Source of the DNA: Deltaproteobacteria bacterium
GTDB lineage: Bacteria; Acidobacteriota; Thermoanaerobaculia; Multivoradales; JAHZIX01
Length of the DNA stretch: 64,000 nt
Direction of reading: 5' to 3'
Assembly: GCA_022601195.1 (NCBI GenBank)
Contig: JAHZIX010000046.1
Location: 147,445-211,444, forward strand
Below, piece after piece: positions 26,892-34,294 of this stretch. Numbering within the stretch: the first letter of the stretch is position 1; each line of letters begins with the position of its first letter. The position numbers were made by a program, and so were the translations under genes. The notes beneath the pieces are model-generated. The model worked only from the letters and a program-made list of their open reading frames with translations. It was not told the origin of the DNA and did not search any database.

Positions 26892-28328
26892 GTGGACAAA
26901 GAAAATCCCTTCGATCTGTCGTCAGAAGAGTTCCGCCGCCTCGGCTATGGGCTCGTGGACAAGATGGCGGAGCTTCTCGAGAACGAGTCCCGAGATCCTG
27001 TGATCACCGAGACCACGGGCGCTCAGTCTAGGGATCTGTGGAACGAACCCCTACCGCAAGCGGGTACTCCTTTCGAAGAGCTCCTCGCCGGGCCGGTAGC
27101 CGCGATCACCAAGACTTGCCGTAAGAACGGTCATCCGCGCTTCTTCGGCTACGTATCCGCTTCCGCAGACCCGGTGGGGGTGTTAGCAGATGCCCTGGCG
27201 TCGGTGCTGAACCAGAACATGACGGCTTGGCGGTCGGCTCCCGGAGCAGCGGCTTTGGAGCGGCAAGTGGTGCGTTGGCTGGGGGAGCTGACCGGATTCC
27301 AGGGTGGCGGCCATGGTCTGTTGACCAGCGGTGGCTCCATGGCCAACAGCATCGCCTTGAGCTGTGCCCTGGCTCGAACTCAGCAAAGAGCTGAGCTACC
27401 CCCGGAAGACAGAAGTGGCCTGACTCTCTACCTGAGCCGTGAGAGCCACCTCTCCATGCCCAAAGCAGCCCTGGCATTGGGCATTCCGCCGGCCAACATT
27501 CGACGGGTAGACGTTGATGAGAATCGCCGCCTCCGCCTCGACAGCCTCCAGGATCGGCTTCGTGCCGACCTCGCCGCGGGCTTGCTGCCATTTTGCGTTT
27601 GCGCCTCCGCCGGCACCGCCAACACCGGCATCATCGATCCCTTGGAAGAAATCGCCCGGCTGTGTACCGAGCACGACTTGTGGTTTCACATCGACGGCGC
27701 CTATGGCGCTCCAGCCGTGCTCACGGAGGACTACCGCTGGATGGCCCGTGCCTTTTCCCAGGCGGATTCTCTCTCTCTGGACCCGCACAAATGGCTCTTC
27801 GCTCCTCTGGATGTCGGCTGTGTTCTGCTGCGGGACTCCGAAGCTTCTCGCCGCGCCTTTTCCCACCAAACCGAATACGTCGCGGTTCAACAGACCGACC
27901 CTTACGAATCCTTCGCCTTCTTCGATCATGGCCCCGAGCTCTCCCGACGCTTCCGGGCCCTCAAGGTCTGGATGATCCTCAAGGCTCGGGGCACCGATGC
28001 CCTCGCTGCGGCCATCGACAACAATATCCAGCTTCGTCGTCACCTCGACTCTCGAATCGCCCATCACCCTCAACTGGAGCTTCTGGGGTCGGACCTCAGC
28101 ATCAGCTGTTTCCGCTTTCTCCCCAACTCGACGACCCCCGCAGAGACCCTCAACGCCCTCAACCGCCGCATTCTCGAAACTCTCGTCCGGGAAGGGAGGC
28201 TCTTCATGTCCCCCACAGCCCTCGAAGGTCGCTACTCTCTGCGCATCTGCATTGTGAATTTCCGCACCACCAAGCCGGACATAGACTTCCTCCTCGACGA
28301 AGTCCTCCGAGTCGGCAACACCCGCTGA
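26892..28328 (+). CDS. PLP-dependent decarboxylase (aromatic-L-amino-acid/group II type)
   Basis: 478 residues, the usual length for group II decarboxylases. GTG start with AAGAGG upstream; an in-frame TGA lies 3 bp before it, which fixes the start. Fold-type I features: a TSGGSMAN phosphate-binding loop, HIDGAYG containing the Asp that pairs with the pyridine nitrogen, and the Schiff-base lysine K300 in SLDPHKWLF. The N-terminal HPRFFGYVS and NQNMTAWRSAP motifs match the aromatic amino acid decarboxylase branch rather than glutamate decarboxylase. The expected reaction is loss of CO2 from an amino acid (Tyr, Trp, Phe or similar) to the amine; the substrate cannot be decided from sequence alone. 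Confidence 0.9.
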   Translation: MDKENPFDLSSEEFRRLGYGLVDKMAELLENESRDPVITETTGAQSRDLWNEPLPQAGTPFEELLAGPVAAITKTCRKNGHPRFFGYVSASADPVGVLADALASVLNQNMTAWRSAPGAAALERQVVRWLGELTGFQGGGHGLLTSGGSMANSIALSCALARTQQRAELPPEDRSGLTLYLSRESHLSMPKAALALGIPPANIRRVDVDENRRLRLDSLQDRLRADLAAGLLPFCVCASAGTANTGIIDPLEEIARLCTEHDLWFHIDGAYGAPAVLTEDYRWMARAFSQADSLSLDPHKWLFAPLDVGCVLLRDSEASRRAFSHQTEYVAVQQTDPYESFAFFDHGPELSRRFRALKVWMILKARGTDALAAAIDNNIQLRRHLDSRIAHHPQLELLGSDLSISCFRFLPNSTTPAETLNALNRRILETLVREGRLFMSPTALEGRYSLRICIVNFRTTKPDIDFLLDEVLRVGNTR

Positions 28329-28339
28329 CGCCTCACTTA

Positions 28340-28475
28340 GGTGTCAGGCATGCACTCCGTGCACTGCTTAAATGCGATGGTCCCTTTATTTTCGAGGAAG
28401 AGTCCACAAATCTATCGGTACGGGGTGATGGAGTCGCTGTTATTTTAGCGATGCACGGAACGCATGCCTGACACC
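28340..28475. repeat. REPIN/MITE-like inverted repeat
   Basis: A 136-bp element bounded by perfect 14-bp inverted arms: GGTGTCAGGCATGC (28340-28353) and its complement (28462-28475). The similarity continues imperfectly inward for about 20 bp, and each arm has its own small hairpin (TGCAC-TCC-GTGCA on the left, a wobble version on the right). Two inverted REP-like units around a short spacer are the form of a REPIN, mobilised in trans by a RAYT transposase. No transposase is present in the window. A GC hairpin CACCCC-TTTC-GGGGTG (28472-28487) abuts the right end and could end transcription of the decarboxylase gene. Confidence 0.65.
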
Positions 28476-28591
28476 CCTTTCGGGGTGGAGGCTCTGGCGA
28501 GCTGGTCGATTTGGGGTCGAGCAGCTCGCCAGAGGTGCGGAATTCCGCGGAGGAGGAGTTTGGCGAGTGAGAGGAGAGGAGCGGAAGGGCC

Positions 28592-28978
28592 TTAGGCAGG
28601 TAGAGGGCCGGGATCGAAGTTCCCGAAGAAGCGGATACGGCCGATCTTGCCGTTTTTCCAGTGCTCGAGGACGGATTGATTGACGACCACCGAGCCGCGA
28701 TCGGATTGATCCCATTTCATGGTCGCCTGGTAAAACACAGTCCCATTGCCGTCGCCCAGGTCTTCAATGTCGGAGGCCAATACTTCGATGCCGTGGTATG
28801 CGGTGACTTTCTGCAGGAATTTGCGCTCATTGGCCGCCATCGCTTCTCGACCCTGAAAAGGATCAGAGGAATTTTCCTGGGCGATCACGTTCTCGGCATA
28901 AAAGTCATCGATCCCTTCTGCGAACTTTCCTTGCTTGAGATAGTCGATCACTTGCCCGTGTAGTTTTTCTAAAGACAT
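28592..28978 (-). CDS. SnoaL/NTF2-like protein
   Basis: 128 residues, ATG preceded by GGAGG. Typical cone-shaped NTF2 fold sequence: an N-terminal helix (LHGQVIDYLKQGKF), DDFYAENVIAQENSS, GREAMAANERKFL, then strands ending VLEHWKNGKIGRIRFFG. The family includes polyketide cyclases, isomerases and many small proteins without known function; no catalytic Asp/His pair can be assigned with confidence. No signal peptide, so cytoplasmic. Confidence 0.8.
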   Translation of the reverse strand: MSLEKLHGQVIDYLKQGKFAEGIDDFYAENVIAQENSSDPFQGREAMAANERKFLQKVTAYHGIEVLASDIEDLGDGNGTVFYQATMKWDQSDRGSVVVNQSVLEHWKNGKIGRIRFFGNFDPGPLPA

Positions 28979-29155
28979 GTCAAACCCTCCGTGGAGTGAA
29001 ATTGGAGTTAGGTCTGCTCTTTTGTGAGTTGGAGTGAATGGGGTTTCTTTTCCCCTTCAGGTCCTTCTCGATAGAGCCAATCTCTGCGTCTATTACCTCA
29101 GATGCAGCGAGGTGCCCAGGTCTTACCTCGGCGGGGAATCTTTTTTTAGGAAGGG

Positions 29156-30307
29156 CTAGGGAAGGCGGGAGAGAAACTCGGAACGTTCCTTGCGAACGCC
29201 TTCGTCCAATTGCCGGAGGCGCTCCAGAAAGTAGAGCAGGACGCGGCTTTCGAAAAGCCAGGCGACGAAGAGAAAGAGGAGGCATTTGAGGACGAGGGCG
29301 AGGAAGGTGAGGACCAGCATGAGCTGGGGATGGGATTGAAAGACCGGCCAGGCTCCCTGGATACAAGCGTAGAGATAGAGGGAGGCGATGACCCATGGGG
29401 GAGGATCGATATATTTGCTGTCCAAGCGACCGACGAAAAGAGCCAAGGCCGTGCCCTGGCCAAAACCGCTCAACCAACCAAACCATTGTTGGAGCTCCCA
29501 GCCGATGCCCAGGGCGAGAACGGCCGCTTCTAGGAGTGGGAGCAAAACGGCGATGGCGAGCCAGGCTTCGAGCGGTAGAACTTGTTTGCGGGACAGGTCC
29601 GCGGCGATGGTGGGCCGGGCGACGACTTCATAGGCTAGGAACAGAAGCACGGTAGCGCTGTTCTGAACCAGGTTGAGGCCCACGACGAGCCATCGGGAGG
29701 CGTTCGAAAGCGGCAGGTCGGCACTGGGAAGAACCCCTAAGAAGGCTGCCGCGGTCAGACCCAGGTAGAGGAAGAGCCAGGCCATCCAGATGGCTCCCCA
29801 ATATCGCCGCAGGTCGGTGGCCGCTGCCAGGGCCAGGCGCAAGGGCTGCTCTGGCTCGGTCCGCAGTGGCAGCGGGGCGATTCCGCGGGGAAGGCGAGTC
29901 AGCAGTACCAGGATGACCAAGAACTGCACCCCTTGTACAGCGGAAGACAGGTGGGGGGTGGAGAGGCTGCGCTTGAGCAGGAGGGCGGTTAGAGCGGCTC
30001 CCAGAATGCCGATCCACAAGCTGCCGTTGCGCCAACGAAGCAGCCAAGTACCAAAGCCTTCGAAGCGGACGACCAGGGAAGGGGGCGCGCCCGGTAGGGT
30101 CAAGGATTCCACTGGAAGGCCCAAGACTTCGGCGAGGATCTCAATGGTTTTGCGCTGCGGTTGCCGGGGGCCGTAGATGGCATTGGCAATCGTATTCTTG
30201 GACAGAGCGGTGCGCCGTTCGACTTCCGCCATGGAAAGGGATTGCCTCTCGAGGTGGGCGAGAATCACCTCTCCCGCCGGCGTGGGAATCTTGGAATCGG
30301 AGGCCAT
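29156..30307 (-). CDS. XRE-type HTH fused to a polytopic membrane domain
   Basis: 383 residues. Residues about 10-70 form an XRE/Cro-like helix-turn-helix (SMAEVERRTALSKNTIANAI, then a KTIEILAEVLGLPV helix). After a short linker come about seven hydrophobic segments (for example WIGILGAALTALLL, VQFLVILVLL, AIWMAWLFLYLGLTAAA, LAIAVLLPLLEAAVLALGIG, LMLVLTFLALVLKCLLFLFVAWLF) and a basic C-terminal coiled tail. The membrane part matches no family I know. The layout suggests a membrane-bound one-component regulator. It is divergent from the symporter gene at 30422, which could be its target. Confidence 0.8.
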   Translation of the reverse strand: MASDSKIPTPAGEVILAHLERQSLSMAEVERRTALSKNTIANAIYGPRQPQRKTIEILAEVLGLPVESLTLPGAPPSLVVRFEGFGTWLLRWRNGSLWIGILGAALTALLLKRSLSTPHLSSAVQGVQFLVILVLLTRLPRGIAPLPLRTEPEQPLRLALAAATDLRRYWGAIWMAWLFLYLGLTAAAFLGVLPSADLPLSNASRWLVVGLNLVQNSATVLLFLAYEVVARPTIAADLSRKQVLPLEAWLAIAVLLPLLEAAVLALGIGWELQQWFGWLSGFGQGTALALFVGRLDSKYIDPPPWVIASLYLYACIQGAWPVFQSHPQLMLVLTFLALVLKCLLFLFVAWLFESRVLLYFLERLRQLDEGVRKERSEFLSRLP

Positions 30308-30421
30308 AGGGCGATTCTATGCTCGGATTGCCTGCGTTTTGAACGATGCAGCCGAGATTGAGACCCGATTGACCCAACTTTGCCGTGGCTTGCTCGACGG
30401 CCTCCGCCCTAGGGTTGGGGC

Positions 30422-32047
30422 ATGGATCATCTAGCGGCCAGCAGCACGGAGGTCTTGGCTCCCGCGGACCTCAAATCGAAGGTAGACAGCCCCATCCAGC
30501 GGGACCCTGCTCAGCGCGGCCAATGGAGTCGCCTGGGGTTTGTTTTCGCTGCCTCGGGTAGTGCCATTGGCTTGGGGAATATCGTCTTCTTTCCCGCCAA
30601 CGCCTACCGCTATGGAGGCGGGGCTTTCTACCTGCCTTACCTCGTCGCGTTGTTCACGGTGGGCATTCCCCTACTGATCCTAGAGTTGGGGTTGGGGCAC
30701 CAACAGAGGCGCGCCTACCCAGCGGCTCTGCGCCAGGTCGCTGGGCGCAAAGGGGAATTCCTCGGTTGGTGGGCCTTGGTCAACACCTCGATCATTACCC
30801 TCTACTACGTCGCCATTCTGGCCTGGGTGATTGGCATGTTTGTCGGGTCTTGGGGCCCTTTGTGGAAACCTCTTGCTAGCCTTACGGGGTTCCAGGTAGA
30901 GAGCCTAGCCAATCCCCAGGGTTTCTTCTTCCAGCTGGTGTCCTCGTGGCGACCTCTCGGTTTTGCGATGGTGGTTTGGAGCCTGAATGCTGCTGTCGTT
31001 TGGCGCGGGGCAGCGGGTATTGAGCGGGCGGTCAAGATCTTTGTTCCCGCTATGTGGCTTCTCATGTTGGTACTGGTCTTTCGAGGGATCACTTTGCCCG
31101 GAGGCGAGCAGGGCGTTTGGTCTCTCTTTGAGCCCAACCTCGAGGCGATGGCGGACGTATCGGTTTGGCGAGGAGCTTTCAGCCAGATCTTCTTCACCTT
31201 ATCGATTGGCTTTGGAGTCATGACGGCTTACGGATCCTACTTGCCGAAGCGAAGCGATCAGGCCAATAACTCCTTGTTGATTGCCTGCCTCAATTGTGGA
31301 TTTGAGTACATTGCCGGCATCGCTATCTTCGCCATGCTCTTTTCCTTCGCGGTGGTTCCTCAGGCAAGTACGATCGCCATGTCGTTCTTTGTCGTTCCCC
31401 AGGGGATTGCTCAGCTGCCCGGGGGAGAGGGGGTCGTGACGTCCTTCGGTGCGGCCTTCTTTCTTCTCCTGCTCCTGGCTGGATTGTCGTCGACGGTGTC
31501 CCTGGTGGAGAGCTTGGTGGCGGCCTTGGAGGATAAATTCTCGGTGCGGCGACGATCGGCTGTGCTCGCCATCTGCGCCTTGGGAATCGTCGGCAGTGCG
31601 ACATTCACTTTGCCCCAGGTGGTCAACCCAGGGTTGGAAAACAACGGGACCCTGGGGCTAACCCTTCTCGACCTGGTAGACCACTGGGTGTTTGGCTACG
31701 GTCTATTGGTGGTGGGGCTGTCTCAGTGTCTGCTGCTGGGGCAAAAGCACAGAATCGAGAGCCTGAGAGCCGGGATCAACCGGCAGTCCAGGTGGCGACT
31801 GGGCCCATGGTATGGCCTACTGATTCGGTGGTTCATCCCTGGAATCCTCGTCGTCATCCTGTTGACCGCATTGGTGCAGGAGATCCGCGGTGGTCTCTAT
31901 GGAATGTCCTATGGGGACCACCTAGGAGAGGGCTACGGTTGGCTCGCCGGGTCCCCCTTAGCCGCATTGGGGCTGTGGCTGGTCCTGCCGGCAGCCATCG
32001 CTTGGGGCCTGACTCGCCGCCGACCGAATTCAACGGGGGGCCGGTGA
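30422..32047 (+). CDS. Sodium:neurotransmitter-symporter (SNF/NSS) family transporter
   Basis: 541 residues, the usual bacterial NSS length. The hallmark first transmembrane segment is present (WSRLGFVFAASGSAIGLGNI, then FPANAYRYGGGAFYLPY), with the unwound GSAIGLGN that binds sodium and substrate. About 11-12 membrane segments follow, with LSIGFGVMTAYGSYLP in TM6-7 and LLLAGLSSTVSLVES in TM8. It would import an amino acid or related solute with sodium; substrate not predictable. The gene overlaps the next one by 1 bp (TGATG). The ribosome binding site before the ATG is weak. Confidence 0.9.
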   Translation: MDHLAASSTEVLAPADLKSKVDSPIQRDPAQRGQWSRLGFVFAASGSAIGLGNIVFFPANAYRYGGGAFYLPYLVALFTVGIPLLILELGLGHQQRRAYPAALRQVAGRKGEFLGWWALVNTSIITLYYVAILAWVIGMFVGSWGPLWKPLASLTGFQVESLANPQGFFFQLVSSWRPLGFAMVVWSLNAAVVWRGAAGIERAVKIFVPAMWLLMLVLVFRGITLPGGEQGVWSLFEPNLEAMADVSVWRGAFSQIFFTLSIGFGVMTAYGSYLPKRSDQANNSLLIACLNCGFEYIAGIAIFAMLFSFAVVPQASTIAMSFFVVPQGIAQLPGGEGVVTSFGAAFFLLLLLAGLSSTVSLVESLVAALEDKFSVRRRSAVLAICALGIVGSATFTLPQVVNPGLENNGTLGLTLLDLVDHWVFGYGLLVVGLSQCLLLGQKHRIESLRAGINRQSRWRLGPWYGLLIRWFIPGILVVILLTALVQEIRGGLYGMSYGDHLGEGYGWLAGSPLAALGLWLVLPAAIAWGLTRRRPNSTGGR

Positions 32048-32520
32048 TGAGAACAGCTTACTGGCTGCTGAGGGACGGGTCCCTGAGGTATTGGCTGCTG
32101 AGGTATTGGCTGCTCACCCTACTTCTACTGCCCATCGCTGTCTCGGCTCAGGGAGTGGAGATTCGGGTTGAGCCGGATCTTCTTCAGGTCGGGGAAGAGG
32201 TTGGAATCGAGCTGGAAGGTGCCGACGAAGAGGGGCCGGGGGTCTCCCTGTGGGTGCACCACCTCCCGGGCAGTCAGCTTGCCCGAGCCTCAAAGGTCGA
32301 TCCGGGAGCGAGTCCCGGGAGATTCGATTGGCAACCGGCTAGGGCAGGGCTGGTGCGTTTGGAGGCCCAGAGTCAGGATGGGGAAGTCTTGGCCCAGCGG
32401 GATCTGGCGGTGCGTTTCAACGGTTTGCCGTACCTCGCCCTCGGCGTCCTCCTGGCCGCTGGTGGCTTGCTCCTCGCTGGCGCTTGGACAGGGTTTCGAG
32501 GTCTCTTTCAATCCTCCTAG
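32047..32520 (+). CDS. Small membrane-anchored exported protein coupled to the symporter
   Basis: 157 residues. The ATG overlaps the stop of the symporter gene by one base. The N-terminus is a signal peptide or anchor expanded by a YWLLR repeat. An extracytoplasmic beta-rich, acidic domain follows (VEIRVEPDLLQVGEEVGIEL), with a single C-terminal membrane helix (LALGVLLAAGGLLLAGAW). I do not recognise the family. Overlap and topology suggest an accessory subunit of the transporter, but that is inference. Confidence 0.7.
   Translation: MRTAYWLLRDGSLRYWLLRYWLLTLLLLPIAVSAQGVEIRVEPDLLQVGEEVGIELEGADEEGPGVSLWVHHLPGSQLARASKVDPGASPGRFDWQPARAGLVRLEAQSQDGEVLAQRDLAVRFNGLPYLALGVLLAAGGLLLAGAWTGFRGLFQSS
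32085..32114 (+). repeat. 15-bp perfect tandem repeat in signal-peptide coding region
   Basis: Two exact copies of GAGGTATTGGCTGCT, with a related partial copy just upstream near 32059. The repeat is in frame, so copy number changes lengthen or shorten the hydrophobic signal region (YWLLR units) without a frameshift. Confidence 0.85.
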
Positions 32521-32611
32521 GTGGGGACCCTCTCTCTCTTGGCCTATACTCGCCCAGGCGCACCGCAAGGTTCCTTTGGAGGGGACCTAGTCGGCAGCTG
32601 CTAGGAGAAAT

Positions 32612-33322
32612 ATGACCATGGCAGGAGAACGCAGCATTCTAGTGACCGGTGGCACGGGAGCCCTGGGACAGGCGGTGGTGGCCCATGGCTTAGAAGCGGG
32701 ATACCAGGTCCATGTGACTTGGGTGGTCCGCGACGAGGTGAGGTTCCTGGAGCAGCACCTGGGGGATTCCTTCGGTGCCATCCAACTACACGAAGCGGAC
32801 GTCACCCAGGAGGACCAGGTCGCGGCTCTCTTCGCGGCAGTGACCGCTGCAGGCCCCTTGTGGGCGGTGGCCAACATCGTGGGTGGTTTCGCCTATGCAT
32901 CTCTCTCGGATACAGATTTCGAGACCTGGCGCCGCATGATGGAGATGAACGCGACGAGCTGTTTTCTATGTTGTCGGGAGGCCGCCAAAGTCCTCAAAGC
33001 CAATGGAGGAGGCCGCATCGTCAACGTTGCGGCCATGCCGGCTTTGGCACGAGGGGCCGCTTTCATGAGCGCCTATGCGGCTTCGAAAGCGGCGGTGCTC
33101 AACCTGACTCAAAGCCTGGCCGAAGAGCTTGCCCCGGACGGAATCACTGTCAACTCCATCGTCCCCTCCATCATCGATACCCCCGCCAACCGCCAAGCCA
33201 TGCCCGACGCGGATACCTCCAGTTGGCTCCCCCCGAAGGAGATCGCGGGAGCGATGGGATTCCTCATGAGTGACGCCGCCCGAATCGTCAATGGGTCGGC
33301 GCTGGCGTTGTCCTTGGGCTAG
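32612..33322 (+). CDS. Short-chain dehydrogenase/reductase (SDR), catalytic Ser replaced
   Basis: 236 residues, start after TAGGAG (the in-frame ATG at 32618 is also possible). Classical SDR: TGGTGALG cofactor loop, a central DVTQ, YAASK active-site Tyr and Lys, and PSIIDTPAN after the substrate loop. At the position of the usual catalytic Ser (NVSS-type motif) this protein has NVAA, as in quinoid dihydropteridine reductase-like SDRs, and the NNAG motif is replaced by NIVGG. It probably still binds NAD(P)H, but the reaction and substrate are open. Convergent with the next gene, with the two stops inside one palindrome. Confidence 0.85.
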   Translation: MTMAGERSILVTGGTGALGQAVVAHGLEAGYQVHVTWVVRDEVRFLEQHLGDSFGAIQLHEADVTQEDQVAALFAAVTAAGPLWAVANIVGGFAYASLSDTDFETWRRMMEMNATSCFLCCREAAKVLKANGGGRIVNVAAMPALARGAAFMSAYAASKAAVLNLTQSLAEELAPDGITVNSIVPSIIDTPANRQAMPDADTSSWLPPKEIAGAMGFLMSDAARIVNGSALALSLG

Positions 33323-33333
33323 TAGCTACTAGC
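33318..33333. other. 16-bp perfect palindrome spanning two convergent stop codons
   Basis: GCTAGTAGCTACTAGC is self-complementary and supplies the TAG stop of the SDR gene on the plus strand and the stop of the methyltransferase gene on the minus strand. It is too short and AT-rich for a strong terminator. Confidence 0.6.
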
Positions 33334-34222
33334 GCTTCCGGGCCACCACGACATATTGCCAAGGCAGGTCAGTGTCGACGACCTCGGCCTCCAAGCCTCC
33401 TCGACGAAGCTCTTTGATCACCTGTTCCGGTGGCAGGCGATGGTTCACGGAGGGGCCACGAGGGCTCTCTTTGGTGAAGTCGACCACGTAAATCCGGCCA
33501 TCCGGGGTGAGGGTTTTGGCAAGGGTCGCCGAGTAGGTGGGGCGGTCTTCGATGTGGTGCCAGGTATTGACGATGAGGATGCGGTCCGTGGAACCGTCCA
33601 CTAGCTGAGGACTGTCGAAGGGGATGCGGCGAATCTCAGCATTGCTCCACCCCTGTTGGTTGGCTCGCTCCTTCATGAAGTGAACCAGGTTGGCTTCTGG
33701 GTCGAGGCCGAGAACCTTCCCTTGGGGGCCTACCGCAGCGGCCAGGTAGGGGAGGAAATAGCCGGTGCCGGCGCCGATATCCGCCACGGTCATTCCCGGC
33801 TGGACCTGCATCAGAAAGACCACCTCGACCGGCCTCTGCCATTGGTCCCGATCGTCTCCCTCGAAGATCTGGTACCAGCGCTCGGCATCACTGAAATCAT
33901 GGTGCATGCCCTGGCTACCGTGAGCGTGGCCGACGTGACCTTCGTCACCCTCGGCGGAGGTCCCGTGATCGGATCCTCCCTGGTGGTGAGAGGGTTTGTC
34001 CATGGATGGTGCCTCCTGTTGGCCCTCGTGGCCCTCGTGATTCCCATGACTCTCGTGATTTCCGTGACCCTGGTGATTTTCTCCGTGGGAATGCTGATGG
34101 GCGGGTTCCTGGACGGCCGCCGCCTGGGAGGTGAATAGCCACCCAGTCAACACACTGACTCCAAGGGCGAAGGCAGCTGCCCGGGGTAGCTTCGATGTCG
34201 GATTCGTGAATGTCTGGCTCAT
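33329..34222 (-). CDS. Exported class I SAM-dependent methyltransferase with His-rich segment
   Basis: 297 residues, ATG with AGGAGG about 6 bp upstream. A signal peptide (PRAAAFALGVSVLTGWLF, cleavage near QAAAVQ) is followed by about 65 residues extremely rich in His, Gly and Glu (repeated HGNHE-type words). A methyltransferase domain follows, with the SAM motif VADIGAGTGYFLPYL, an acidic LGLDPEAN after strand 2, NTWHHIEDR, and VVDFTKESPRGP. The His segment probably binds Ni, Zn or Cu. Export is odd because SAM is cytoplasmic; the protein may have lost catalysis or use a different ligand. Homologues with signal peptides exist in environmental bacteria as I recall. Confidence 0.85.
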   Translation of the reverse strand: MSQTFTNPTSKLPRAAAFALGVSVLTGWLFTSQAAAVQEPAHQHSHGENHQGHGNHESHGNHEGHEGQQEAPSMDKPSHHQGGSDHGTSAEGDEGHVGHAHGSQGMHHDFSDAERWYQIFEGDDRDQWQRPVEVVFLMQVQPGMTVADIGAGTGYFLPYLAAAVGPQGKVLGLDPEANLVHFMKERANQQGWSNAEIRRIPFDSPQLVDGSTDRILIVNTWHHIEDRPTYSATLAKTLTPDGRIYVVDFTKESPRGPSVNHRLPPEQVIKELRRGGLEAEVVDTDLPWQYVVVARKR

Positions 34223-34294
34223 GTTGACCCTCCTGCTGGAACAAAGGCTCCGGCGCCGTCAAAGGGTAACAGAAAGAGGTGGCGAAGGAGCCCT

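Noticed and set aside
29105..29150. Plus-strand terminator-like stem followed by seven T residues
   Set aside because: The 6-bp stem has an 11-base loop and the T-run is 11 bases away; no plus-strand gene ends there.
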